In this document: positions 8,167-15,644 of the stretch, one piece after another
Layout: each line of letters starts with the position of its first letter
Numbering within the stretch: position 1 is the first letter of the stretch
DNA from: Zoogloea oryzae
Lineage (GTDB): Bacteria > Pseudomonadota > Gammaproteobacteria > Burkholderiales > Rhodocyclaceae
Direction of reading: 5' to 3'
DNA: 35,161 nt
Assembly (NCBI RefSeq): GCF_030161255.1
Contig: NZ_BSPX01000049.1
Span: 1 to 35,161, forward strand
Made by a program: the position numbers and the translations under genes
The notes under the pieces: model-generated
What the model was told of the DNA's origin: nothing
The model's database searches: none
What the model saw: only the letters and a program-made list of their open reading frames with translations

Positions 8167-9099
8167 ATGGAAACCCTCCTCCAGCAAACCGTGAACGGCC
8201 TCGTGGTCGGCAGCGTGTATGCGCTGATCGCCCTCGGCTACACGATGGTCTACGGCATTCTCGGGCTCATCAACTTCGCCCACGGCGACGTGCTGATGGT
8301 TGGCGCGCTGGTGGCCCTCGAAGCCATCAGCCTGCTCCAGACCCACTACCCCGAGCTCGGCCTGGTGCCCACGCTCCTCGCCGGGCTCGGCATCTCGGTC
8401 GTGGTGTGCATGATCCTCGGCTACACCATCGAGCGCACCGCCTACCGCCGCCTGCGCAACGCGCCGCGGCTCGCCCCGCTGATCACCGCCATCGGCGTGT
8501 CCTTCCTGCTCCAGACCCTCGCGATGATCATCTGGGGCCGCAACTACCACACATTCCCACAGCTGGTCTCCACCACGCCCATCGAGCCGGTGGCCGGCGT
8601 GTTCATCACCCCGGTGCAGATCGTCATCCTGGTCGTGTCGGCGGTGCTGATGATCGGGCTGGTGCTGCTGGTCAACAAAACGCGCCTCGGCCGCGCCATG
8701 CGCGCCACGGCCGAAAACCACCGGGTCGCCAGCCTGATGGGCGTCGACACCAACAAGATCATCGCGGCCACCTTCGTCATCGGCTCGGCCCTGGCCGCGG
8801 TGGCGGGCGTGATGTACTCGTCCAACTACGGCATCGCCCACTACGCGATGGGCTTCATGCCTGGCCTCAAGGCCTTCACCGCGGCGGTGCTGGGCGGCAT
8901 CGGCAACCTGGCCGGCGCGATGCTCGGCGGCATCGTGCTGGGGCTGGTGGAGTCCATCGGCGCCGGCTACATCGAGGACATGAGCTTCGGCTTCCTCAAC
9001 TCCAGCTACCAGGACATCTTCGCCTTCCTCATCCTCGGCATCGTGCTGATCTTCCGGCCTACCGGCCTGCTTGGCGAACGCGTGGCCGACCGCGCCTGA
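8167..9099 (+). CDS. livH: branched-chain amino acid ABC transporter permease LivH
   Basis: This 310-residue inner-membrane permease forms the transport channel together with LivM. It begins METLLQQTVNGLVVGSVYALIALGYTMVYGILGLINFAHGDVLM; the INFAHGD segment is the LivH signature. About eight hydrophobic segments follow, with the cytoplasmic coupling loop at AMRATAENHRVASLMGVD, and a late GGIGNLAGAMLGGIVLG segment. I chose the ATG at 8167 because the in-frame extension upstream (MAPPDGRR...) is not homologous to the family. The ribosome-binding site is poor. A 67-base region containing a hairpin separates most of the upstream gap from this start. It is followed by livM after 14 bases. Confidence 0.93.
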   Translation: METLLQQTVNGLVVGSVYALIALGYTMVYGILGLINFAHGDVLMVGALVALEAISLLQTHYPELGLVPTLLAGLGISVVVCMILGYTIERTAYRRLRNAPRLAPLITAIGVSFLLQTLAMIIWGRNYHTFPQLVSTTPIEPVAGVFITPVQIVILVVSAVLMIGLVLLVNKTRLGRAMRATAENHRVASLMGVDTNKIIAATFVIGSALAAVAGVMYSSNYGIAHYAMGFMPGLKAFTAAVLGGIGNLAGAMLGGIVLGLVESIGAGYIEDMSFGFLNSSYQDIFAFLILGIVLIFRPTGLLGERVADRA

Positions 9100-9113
9100 G
9101 GACCACTGTCACC

Positions 9114-10214
9114 ATGAACGAACTCGCCCTCGCCATTCCGTATCTCGGCAAGCGCAACCCGGCGGCCGCCCGCTGGGTGGTGCTCGCCATCGCCTTCGGC
9201 GCGCCGCTCATCGCCATGCTGTTCGGCAAGACCTGGGTGCGCATCCTCGATTTCGCCATGCTCTACGTGATGCTGGCGATCGGCCTCAACCTCGTGGTGG
9301 GCTTTGCCGGCCTGCTCGACCTCGGCTACATCGCCTTCTACGCGGTGGGCGCCTACACCTTCGCCTTCCTGGCCTCGCCCCACTTCGAGCTGCATCTGCC
9401 TTTCTGGCTGGTGCTGCCGATGGGCGCGGCGTTTGCGGCGCTGGCCGGGATCATCCTCGGCCTGCCCACGCTGCGCCTGCGGGGCGACTACCTCGCCATC
9501 GTCACCCTGGGCTTCGGCGAGATCGTGCGCATCTTCATGAACAACCTGAACCACCCGATCAACATCACCAACGGGCCACAGGGCATCAACATGATCGACC
9601 CGCTGGTGCTCTTCGGCTGGGACATCTCCAAACCCCTCAAGGTGGGCGACGAGATCACCATCAACTCGTTGTTCCTGTACTACTACGTGTTCCTCGCCTT
9701 CGTGGCGCTGTCGGTGCTGCTGGTGCAGCGCCTGCAGGTGTCGCGCGTCGGGCGGGCGTGGGCGGCGATCCGCGACGACGAGCTGGCGGCCAAGGCCATC
9801 GGCATCAACACCCGCAACATGAAGCTGCTGGCGTTCTCGCTGGGCGCCACTTTCGGCGGCGTGTCGGGCGGGCTGTTCGCGGCCTTCCAGGGCTTCGTGT
9901 CGCCCGAGAGCTTCTCGCTGATGGAATCCATCGCCGTGCTCACGATGATCGTCTTCGGCGGCATGGGCAACCTGGCCGGTGTGATCGTCGGCGCGCTGGC
10001 CCTCACCGCGCTGCCCGAGGTGCTGCGCTACGTGGCGGTGCCGGTGCAGCAGGCGGTGTTCGACAAGGTCATCCTCGACCCCGAGGTGCTGCGCATGCTG
10101 CTGCTGTCCCTGGCGATGATCTTCATGATGCTGCTGCGCCCGGCCGGGCTGATCCCCGCCCACAGCCGCTACTCGAAGCCGGAGCTCGTCGTGGGCAAGG
10201 AGGGCAAGGCGTGA
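9114..10214 (+). CDS. livM: branched-chain amino acid ABC transporter permease LivM
   Basis: This second permease subunit has 366 residues. The family landmarks are LNLVVGFAGLLDLGYIAFYAVGAY, the segment LPTLRLRGDYLAIVTLGFGEI with its RGDYLA motif, the ATPase coupling loop GRAWAAIRDDELAAKAIGIN, and the C-terminal VFGGMGNLAGVIVGAL. About nine hydrophobic spans are present. The start ATG at 9114 lies 14 bases after livH. The stop overlaps the GTG start of livG by four bases (GTGA), so translation is coupled. Function is firm; ligand specificity is set by the binding proteins. Confidence 0.93.
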   Translation: MNELALAIPYLGKRNPAAARWVVLAIAFGAPLIAMLFGKTWVRILDFAMLYVMLAIGLNLVVGFAGLLDLGYIAFYAVGAYTFAFLASPHFELHLPFWLVLPMGAAFAALAGIILGLPTLRLRGDYLAIVTLGFGEIVRIFMNNLNHPINITNGPQGINMIDPLVLFGWDISKPLKVGDEITINSLFLYYYVFLAFVALSVLLVQRLQVSRVGRAWAAIRDDELAAKAIGINTRNMKLLAFSLGATFGGVSGGLFAAFQGFVSPESFSLMESIAVLTMIVFGGMGNLAGVIVGALALTALPEVLRYVAVPVQQAVFDKVILDPEVLRMLLLSLAMIFMMLLRPAGLIPAHSRYSKPELVVGKEGKA

Positions 10215-10999
10215 TCACCCTCCTCGAAGCCAAGAACATCACCAAGCGCTTCGGCGGCCTCACCGCGCTGTCCGACGTGTCGCTGACCATCCGCAAGGGC
10301 GAGGTGTACGGCCTCATCGGCCCCAACGGCGCCGGCAAGACGACCTTCTTCAACGTGCTCACCGGCGCCTACGTGCCCGAAGAGGGCGAGCTGGTCTTCA
10401 ACGGCACGGAACTGCCCACCGGCAAGCCGCACCTGGTGGTGGCCGCCGGCATCGCCCGCACCTTCCAGAACATCCGGCTCTTCCGCGAGATGACCGCGCT
10501 GGAGAACGTGATGGCCGGCCACCACATCCGCTCCCGCGCCAACCCCTTCTCGATCCTGCTGCAGACCCGTAAGGCCCGGGAAGAGGAGCACCTCATCACC
10601 GAACGCGCCTTCGAACTGCTCCGCTACGTGGGCATCGAGCGCTTTGCCGATACCGTGTCCAAGAACCTCTCCTACGGCGACCAGCGCCGCCTCGAGATCG
10701 CCCGCGCGCTGGCCACCGAGCCGCAACTGCTGGCCCTCGACGAACCCGCCGCCGGCATGAACGCCACCGAAACCGCCAAGCTCCGCGAGCTCGTCCAGAC
10801 AATCCGCCACGACGGCGTGACCGTGCTGCTCATCGAGCACGACGTGAAGCTGGTGATGGGCCTGTGCGACCGCCTGGCGGTGCTCGATTTCGGCAAGAAG
10901 ATCGCCGAGGACGTGCCGGCCATGGTCCAGCAGAACGACGCCGTGATCGCCGCTTACCTGGGCGGCCACGGTACCGCCAAGGCGGGGGCTGCGGCATGA
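10211..10999 (+). CDS. livG: branched-chain amino acid ABC transporter ATPase LivG
   Basis: This cytoplasmic ATPase subunit has 262 residues. It shows Walker A GPNGAGKTT near residues 37-45, Q-loop AGIARTFQNIRLF, the signature LSYGDQRRLEIARAL, Walker B LLALDEPAAGMN, and the switch His in LLIEHDVKLVMG. The AGMN sequence after Walker B and the insertion before the signature are typical of LivG rather than LivF. The GTG start overlaps the livM stop, and its own stop overlaps the livF ATG (ATGA). LivG and LivF form the ATPase pair. Confidence 0.94.
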   Translation: MITLLEAKNITKRFGGLTALSDVSLTIRKGEVYGLIGPNGAGKTTFFNVLTGAYVPEEGELVFNGTELPTGKPHLVVAAGIARTFQNIRLFREMTALENVMAGHHIRSRANPFSILLQTRKAREEEHLITERAFELLRYVGIERFADTVSKNLSYGDQRRLEIARALATEPQLLALDEPAAGMNATETAKLRELVQTIRHDGVTVLLIEHDVKLVMGLCDRLAVLDFGKKIAEDVPAMVQQNDAVIAAYLGGHGTAKAGAAA

Positions 11000-11715
11000 G
11001 TGCTCCGATCCTGCAACTGCGCGACCTGCGCATCGCCTATGGCGCCATCGAGGCCGTCAAGGGCATCGATCTGGAACTTGCCACTGGCGAGCTGGTGTCG
11101 CTGATCGGCGCCAACGGCGCGGGCAAGACCACCACCCTCAACGCCATCGCCGGCACCCTGCCCATCGCGGGCGGCGAGCTGCTCTACAACGGCCAGCGCA
11201 TCGAAAAGCTGCCTGCCCACAAGCGGCTGCGCCAGGGCCTGGCGCTGGTGCCCGAGGGGCGCGGCATCTTCACCCGCCTCACGGTCGAGGAAAACCTGCG
11301 CATGGGCGCCTACTGCCGGCGCGATGACGACGCCGTCGAGGCCGATCTGGAGCGCGTGTTCACCATGCTGCCGCGGGTCAAGGAGCGACTCCAGCAGGTG
11401 GCGGGCACGCTATCGGGCGGCGAGCAGCAGATGGTCGCCATCGGCCGGGCGCTGCTGTCGCGGCCCAAGCTGCTGCTCCTCGACGAGCCTTCCATGGGCC
11501 TCGCGCCGCTGGTGGTCGAGAAGATCTTCGAGGTGATCAGCTCGGTGGCCGCCGAGGGCGTGACCATCCTGCTGGTGGAACAGAACGCCAACCTGGCGCT
11601 GGAGTTCTCCCAGCGGGCCTACGTGATGGAATCCGGCCACATCACCCTCACCGGTTCGGGCGACGCGCTGCTGGCCGATCCGAAGGTGCGCGCCGCCTAT
11701 CTGGGCGAGGTGTAG
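10996..11715 (+). CDS. livF: branched-chain amino acid ABC transporter ATPase LivF
   Basis: This second ATPase subunit has 239 residues. It has Walker A GANGAGKTT, Q-loop/clamp segment LVPEGRGIFTRLTVEENL (a LivF signature), LSGGEQQMVAIGRAL, Walker B LLLLDEPSMGLAPL and LLVEQNANLAL, where relatives also keep EQN in place of the switch His region. The ATG overlaps the livG stop by four bases. It is the last gene of the six-gene liv operon; a GC-rich hairpin follows 11 bases after the stop. Confidence 0.94.
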   Translation: MSAPILQLRDLRIAYGAIEAVKGIDLELATGELVSLIGANGAGKTTTLNAIAGTLPIAGGELLYNGQRIEKLPAHKRLRQGLALVPEGRGIFTRLTVEENLRMGAYCRRDDDAVEADLERVFTMLPRVKERLQQVAGTLSGGEQQMVAIGRALLSRPKLLLLDEPSMGLAPLVVEKIFEVISSVAAEGVTILLVEQNANLALEFSQRAYVMESGHITLTGSGDALLADPKVRAAYLGEV

Positions 11716-11726
11716 CGCCGTTCTGC

Positions 11727-11751
11727 GCTGCCGGGGCTCCGCGCCGGCAGC
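11727..11751 (+). terminator. possible terminator hairpin after livF
   Basis: GCTGCCGG (11727-11734) pairs with CCGGCAGC (11744-11751) around a nine-base loop. It sits right after the operon end, but the nearest T-run is about 16 bases further on, so it is a weak intrinsic terminator at best. Confidence 0.4.
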
Positions 11752-11760
11752 CGTGGATGC

Positions 11761-11838
11761 TGTCAGGATTTTTTACACCGGCGCCCATTTTGGGTGCCGG
11801 TGTAAAACTGTAAGCCGCGCTGTGTCAGGTTTTTCACG
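11761..11838 (+). promoter_or_regulatory. three related boxes upstream of the PEP-CTERM-like gene
   Basis: Two plus-strand boxes, TGTCAGGATTTTTTACACCG (11761-11780) and TGTCAGGTTTTTCACG (11823-11838), share TGTCAGG-n-TTTTT-(A)CAC. A minus-strand box, GCTTACAGTTTTACACC (complement of 11799-11815), is a looser copy. They sit 5-80 bases upstream of a sigma-54 promoter and are the best candidates for binding sites of an enhancer-binding protein, possibly of the PrsR type known to work with RpoN on PEP-CTERM genes. The assignment is inference. Confidence 0.5.
11771..11807 (+). repeat. 37-base near-perfect hairpin
   Basis: TTTTACACCGGC (11771-11782) and GCCGGTGTAAAA (11796-11807) are perfect complements. 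Inside them CCCA pairs with TGGG across a TTT loop, with a single G-T pair between, giving a 17-pair stem. A-rich and T-rich flanks on both sides make it look like a bidirectional terminator for livF. It also contains two of the three putative activator boxes. Confidence 0.65.
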
Positions 11839-11841
11839 CTT

Positions 11842-11857
11842 TGGTGCGCAAATTGCT
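11842..11857 (+). promoter_or_regulatory. sigma-54 (-24/-12) promoter for the PEP-CTERM-like gene
   Basis: TGGTGCGCAAATTGCT keeps the invariant GG and GC exactly 10 bases apart and matches TTGCW at the -12 block. Transcription would begin near 11869, which rules out the upstream in-frame ATG at 11857 and supports the ATG at 11926. Confidence 0.7.
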
Positions 11858-11925
11858 TGATGTTGATCCGACCCTCGCAACTTTCATGCGGGTGTCAGAC
11901 AACGACAACAATAGCGGATCAGCGC

Positions 11926-12579
11926 ATGACGCTCCTCAACCCCTTCAGTTCGATTTTCCGCCGGCTCTGTCCAGCGCTTCTGGCCCTTGCCTGCATGATG
12001 CCGTTGCCGGCGCTGTCCGTCGTGGCCGGGCCGGCGGTGCACCTGCCGGTGGCCGTTGCCGACGGCAGCTTTCGCTTCGATGTGGCCGTCGTTCCCGGCG
12101 AAACCTTCTACATCGACCCCTACGTGGCCGTGGGCTACACCTACGCCATTGGCGCCGGCGACCCCAACTTCCGCTCGGTGCTGCTGCCCGCCGGCATTGG
12201 CGACGGCCTGTATGACCTCTTCGGTTTCGATTCCGCCGGCGCGCTGCAGCTGCTGGCGGGCGATCTGGCCGGGGGCGTGACCTACGATTTTGGCGCGGCC
12301 GGCGTTGATCGTTTCCAGGTGACCGGCATCGAGGTCTCCGCCGGGCTCGATCCGGCCGACCCGACCGCCTTTGTCACCGGCCTTGGCTTTACCGGGGCGG
12401 GCCGTTTTTCCGGCACCCAGACGCCAGTGGTCGTTGCCGTCACCGAGCCGGCGATTGGCACGCTGCTGCTGCTGGGCATGGGGCTGCTGGCCTTGTCGCG
12501 GCGGCGCATGGGCACGGGTGCCCGGCGAAATATCGCGGGCGCGAAGCTGACGAAGCGCTTTTTTCGGTCTAGGCTTTAA
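11926..12579 (+). CDS. PEP-CTERM-like exported surface protein (TEP variant)
   Basis: This 217-residue protein has signal peptide MTLLNPFSSIFRRLCPALLALACMMPLPALS and ends in a sorting signal: TEP at 173-175, a hydrophobic segment IGTLLLLGMGLLALS, then RRR at 192-194. This is the layout of PEP-CTERM proteins, which are processed by an exosortase and usually linked to exopolysaccharide or floc formation. Two oddities are Thr in place of the first Pro, and a basic tail of 23 residues after RRR where most family members stop. The middle is rich in Gly, Ala and Asp with no domain I recognise. No exosortase gene is in the window. It has its own sigma-54 promoter and is followed 30 bases later by a SprA-related gene. 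Confidence 0.75.
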   Translation: MTLLNPFSSIFRRLCPALLALACMMPLPALSVVAGPAVHLPVAVADGSFRFDVAVVPGETFYIDPYVAVGYTYAIGAGDPNFRSVLLPAGIGDGLYDLFGFDSAGALQLLAGDLAGGVTYDFGAAGVDRFQVTGIEVSAGLDPADPTAFVTGLGFTGAGRFSGTQTPVVVAVTEPAIGTLLLLGMGLLALSRRRMGTGARRNIAGAKLTKRFFRSRL

Positions 12580-12609
12580 GCGCCAGTAACGCGTTCTTCC
12601 TTTTCAGGC

Positions 12610-13155
12610 ATGTCGGTTTCCGCGCTCGGGGCTGCGACGGCCCCCACCCTGCGTTCCTCCGGTGTCGCCGGGCAGGCGGCGCGATTGACGCTGTCCGAGT
12701 CCGACCAGCGGATCGTCGATCGCCTGCAGGCCCGCGACCGGGTCGTCCGTGCCCACGAATCGGCCCACATGGCTGCCGGCTCGGGCCTCATCACCCACGG
12801 CGCCAGCTTTACCTACGAGACCGGGCCGGACGGCAAGCGCTACGCAGTCGGTGGCGAGGTGGGCATCGATGTCTCCCAGGGCCGCACGCCGGAAGAAACC
12901 CTCGCCCGGGCCGAACGCATCCGCGCCGCCGCCCTCGCGCCGGCCGACCCGTCGGCGCAGGATCGGCAGGTGGCCAGCCAGGCCGACCGGATGGCCGTCG
13001 AGGCGCGTCTCGAGATCTCGGCCAGCAAGCTTTCGAGCGATGTCCCGGACAATGAAATTTCCGCCGATGCCAACGTCAGCGGCCCCGCCGCCAGCTACGC
13101 GGCCATCGCCAGCGCCAGTGCGGGCAGCGGCAGCCGAGTCGATACCTACGCCTGA
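12610..13155 (+). CDS. SprA-related family putative metalloprotease
   Basis: This 181-residue protein resembles the SprA-related family. It has an HExxH motif, VRAHESAHMAAG, with His49, Glu50 and His53, the classic zinc-protease catalytic helix. It is followed by GASFTYETGPDGKRYAVGGEVGIDVS, a conserved stretch in the family. The rest is Ala/Ser-rich and probably flexible. No signal peptide or membrane segment is visible, so its location is unclear. The third zinc ligand is not identifiable by eye and no substrate is known. It is 30 bases downstream of the PEP-CTERM-like gene on the same strand and may be co-transcribed. Confidence 0.7.
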   Translation: MSVSALGAATAPTLRSSGVAGQAARLTLSESDQRIVDRLQARDRVVRAHESAHMAAGSGLITHGASFTYETGPDGKRYAVGGEVGIDVSQGRTPEETLARAERIRAAALAPADPSAQDRQVASQADRMAVEARLEISASKLSSDVPDNEISADANVSGPAASYAAIASASAGSGSRVDTYA

Positions 13156-13194
13156 GCGGCCGCGCCTTCCGGTGCCGTCAGCGCGCGGAGGGCG

Positions 13195-14145
13195 TCAGCG
13201 CGAACAGGAGGCGCAGCCGCTCCGACAGCTGTTCCGAGAGGACGAATCCCGCAGGCCGTCGCAACTGCTCTGACACGCGGAGTAGCGGTTCAGGCACTGG
13301 TTGTAGGAGGCGCTGCGGGCCTCGCGCTGGGCATCTTCCATCCGGTTGATGGCGTTCTGGTTGGAGGCCTCCACCGACTCCACGTCGGCCAGGCGGGTCA
13401 GTCGGTCGGTGGCCTTGATGGCCATAGCATGCTTCGGGAAACGATCGACCATCCGCCGATAAACCGCCTTGGCCCGACCCCGGTCGCCGTCGGATTCGTA
13501 GCGGCCGGCAGCCAGGTACATCTCCTGGGGGTCGCTGCTCTTCAGGGTCTGGTTGAACTGGCGCTCCCGGGCGCAGCTGGCGTAGTCCAGCACGCCGCGG
13601 GCGAGGGTCTTGAGTTCCTGGTCGAGCTTCTGGGCATCGTCGCAGCGAAGTTCCCTTTCGGCCTTGCGGACGAGGTCTTCCAGCTTCACGATCTTCTGGC
13701 AGGCCTCCCGTGAGGCGCAGGTGTGCTGAAGCCTGCCTTCCTGCCACCAGCCCCGCTTCACGCAGTTGTCGGGACAGCCGTTCGGGCCGCAGCAGGCGTT
13801 CTTGAAGACGCCGAAGCCCTGGAACATGGTGTCGACGTAATCGCCCGCGTAGCTGTCGCCGTTGGCGAGGGTGTCCGTGCCTTCACCCTGAAGTTTCCCG
13901 TCGATGAAGTTGCCGTCCTCCCGCGAGGCGAACCTGCCGTGCCGGGACCAGGTCAGGGAGCCGGGGCCGGAGATCCGGCCGTTCTTGCATTCGCCGCTCC
14001 ACACGACGGTTTCGCCGGGGGCGGGGAAGGGGTTCCAGATCTGGCACTGGTTTGCATCGGCGATCCACTCGCCGGCGTGGGCGAGCCATGAGAGGCAGGA
14101 CAGGAGCGCGAACAGTGCGTGCAGGAATGCGGTCTTCTTGGTCAT
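13195..14145 (-). CDS. secreted MORN-repeat protein with TPR-like and Cys-rich C-terminus
   Basis: This 316-residue protein has signal peptide MTKKTAFLHALFALLSCLSWLAHA. Residues 55-115 hold MORN-like repeats (NGRISGPGSLTW, DGKLQGEGTDTLANGDSYAGDY, MFQGFGVF). A Cys cluster follows at 118-128 (CCGPNGCPDNC), then a charged helical region. Next comes a TPR-like helix pair at about 207-245 (EMYLAAGRYESDGDRGRAKAVYRRMVDRFP), and finally a Cys-rich tail at 284-314 (CLNRYSACQSSC, CRSGCASC). The even Cys content suggests disulfides in the periplasm. I chose the ATG at 14145 because it places the signal peptide first; a TTG at 14202 is in frame but implausible. It converges with the SprA-related gene. 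I do not recognise a named family for the whole protein. Confidence 0.7.
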   Translation of the reverse strand: MTKKTAFLHALFALLSCLSWLAHAGEWIADANQCQIWNPFPAPGETVVWSGECKNGRISGPGSLTWSRHGRFASREDGNFIDGKLQGEGTDTLANGDSYAGDYVDTMFQGFGVFKNACCGPNGCPDNCVKRGWWQEGRLQHTCASREACQKIVKLEDLVRKAERELRCDDAQKLDQELKTLARGVLDYASCARERQFNQTLKSSDPQEMYLAAGRYESDGDRGRAKAVYRRMVDRFPKHAMAIKATDRLTRLADVESVEASNQNAINRMEDAQREARSASYNQCLNRYSACQSSCDGLRDSSSRNSCRSGCASCSR

Positions 14146-14242
14146 GGCGGTGGGTGGGCTTTGCAGCCGCGAGGTGGAGGCAGCCTGGAATTGTTTCACC
14201 AATCCGATCTGCAGAGGCGTTGCATATTTTATGAACGGTGGT

Positions 14243-14953
14243 TCAGGCGGGGGCGTGCTCCACCCACTCCACCAGATGCCAGCGCCGCGGCGTGATCGGC
14301 CACACCGCGTAGCGCCGCGGCCCGGCGCCGCCCAGGCGGAAGGTGGCGTGGTCGGTCACCGCGAGCTCACCGCCCGTCCAGAACCGCGCGAGCACGTCGG
14401 CCAGCGTTGCGTCGTCGGTCACTTCGCAAGGCGTGTCGCGGGCCGGCGGCGTGGTGGTCGAGATCACGTCGTGGTAGCTCGCCCACGGGTGCGCGGGCAG
14501 ATGGCGGGCGAGCAGTTCGGCCCAGCTTTCCCCGGGCGCGTCGAGCTGGCCGAGGAGGTTGGAAAACAGGATCGCCGCATCGGGAAAGCGTGCCGCCAGC
14601 ATCGCCAGGCCGTCGGGTGTCGTCAGGCAGTCGAGGCGGTCGAAGACGAGCCGGCCGGCGTCGGGTCGGCGGGCCAGCAGCCAGCGGGCGATGGGGTCGG
14701 GCTCCAGCGCCGAGACGCGCTCAAAGCGGGCGAGAAAGCCTGCCGGCAGGGCGTAGCCGGCGTTGGGGCCGACGATCACCAGTTGCGTCGGCCCCGGCTG
14801 CCAGTTGCCTAGCCAGCCTGCCACGGTGGCGTGGAAGGGCGCCCACAGGCGATGGCGGTGGCGCGCCGCGCGCAGGTGATAGACCAACCCGCCAGTAGGG
14901 TCGAGGAGCTGGTCGCGGAGCGTCGGGAAGGCGGGAGGCAGGGTGGCGGTCAC
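14243..14953 (-). CDS. uncharacterised protein, possible Rossmann-fold methyltransferase-like
   Basis: This 236-residue protein has no signal peptide and I do not recognise a named family. LVIVGPNAGYALPAGFL followed by FERVSALEPDPIARWLLARR resembles motif I and the acidic end of strand 2 in SAM-dependent methyltransferases, where an acidic residue binds the ribose. FPDAAILFSNLLGQL could be the motif IV strand. There is no DPPY or NPPY motif. It lies 97 bases upstream of the MORN protein gene on the same strand and is divergent from the Nudix gene, so the 93-base gap between the two should hold both promoters. Confidence 0.55.
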   Translation of the reverse strand: MTATLPPAFPTLRDQLLDPTGGLVYHLRAARHRHRLWAPFHATVAGWLGNWQPGPTQLVIVGPNAGYALPAGFLARFERVSALEPDPIARWLLARRPDAGRLVFDRLDCLTTPDGLAMLAARFPDAAILFSNLLGQLDAPGESWAELLARHLPAHPWASYHDVISTTTPPARDTPCEVTDDATLADVLARFWTGGELAVTDHATFRLGGAGPRRYAVWPITPRRWHLVEWVEHAPA

Positions 14954-15046
14954 GAGCGCGATTATGCCGTAGGAGATCGACGGGGCTGGTCATGACGGCG
15001 GGTGGGTGACATCCTTCCACCTTTGCCATTACCCGGAGCCTCCGGC

Positions 15047-15592
15047 ATGAACGATCCACTGCACGAAGAACAACTCACCTCCGAACCGGTCTTTCAGGGA
15101 CGCCTGCTGAACGTCTTTCGCGACGAGGTGCGCCTGCCCGACGGCAAGAGCGGCGTGCGCGAGTACATCAAGCATCCCGGTGCGGTGTTGGTGATTCCGG
15201 TGTGTGACGACGGCCGGCTGATCTTCGAGCGGCAGTTCCGCTATCCGCTGCACCGGGCCTTTCTCGAGCTGCCGGCGGGCAAGCTCGATCCGGACGAGGA
15301 TATCCTGGCCTGCGCGCGCCGCGAACTGCAGGAGGAAACCGGCTACGAGGGCGACGACTGGCGCCATCTGGGCGTGATGCACCCGTGCATCGGCTACTCG
15401 AACGAGCGCATCGAGATCTTCCTCGCGAAGGGCCTTACGCACGTGGGCCACGCCTGGGACGAGGGGGAGTTCCTGGAGATCGTCTATCTCACGCTGGACG
15501 AGGCGCGGGCGGCGGTGTTCGACGGCCGCATCACCGACAGCAAGACGATCACCGCGCTGTTCTGGGCCGAGCGGGAGCTGGGTAAGGCTTGA
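15047..15592 (+). CDS. Nudix hydrolase, ADP-ribose pyrophosphatase type
   Basis: This 181-residue cytoplasmic hydrolase cleaves nucleoside diphosphate sugars such as ADP-ribose to AMP and ribose-5-phosphate. The Nudix box GKLDPDEDILACARRELQEETGY is complete (GX5EX7REUXEEXGU), with its REXXEE metal-binding core. Upstream, FERQFRYPLHRAFLELPAG is typical of the ADP-ribose subgroup (the QFRYP and ELPAG segments). Downstream, HPCIGYSNERIEIFLAKGL matches the region that contacts the second phosphate. I chose the ATG at 15047 over upstream frame because CGGAGCC precedes it and homologues begin here. The substrate within the Nudix family is inferred. Confidence 0.88.
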   Translation: MNDPLHEEQLTSEPVFQGRLLNVFRDEVRLPDGKSGVREYIKHPGAVLVIPVCDDGRLIFERQFRYPLHRAFLELPAGKLDPDEDILACARRELQEETGYEGDDWRHLGVMHPCIGYSNERIEIFLAKGLTHVGHAWDEGEFLEIVYLTLDEARAAVFDGRITDSKTITALFWAERELGKA

Positions 15593-15644
15593 TCCGCTGC
15601 GGTGGGCGGCATCGGCGGGGCGCTTTCGGGCGTCCCGTTTGCGT

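Noticed and set aside
5608..8841. A 1077-codon open frame on the minus strand across both livK genes and livH
   Set aside because: It is antisense to three clear transporter genes; its His/Gly/Val-rich product is a by-product of GC-rich codon bias and has no recognisable motif or start site.
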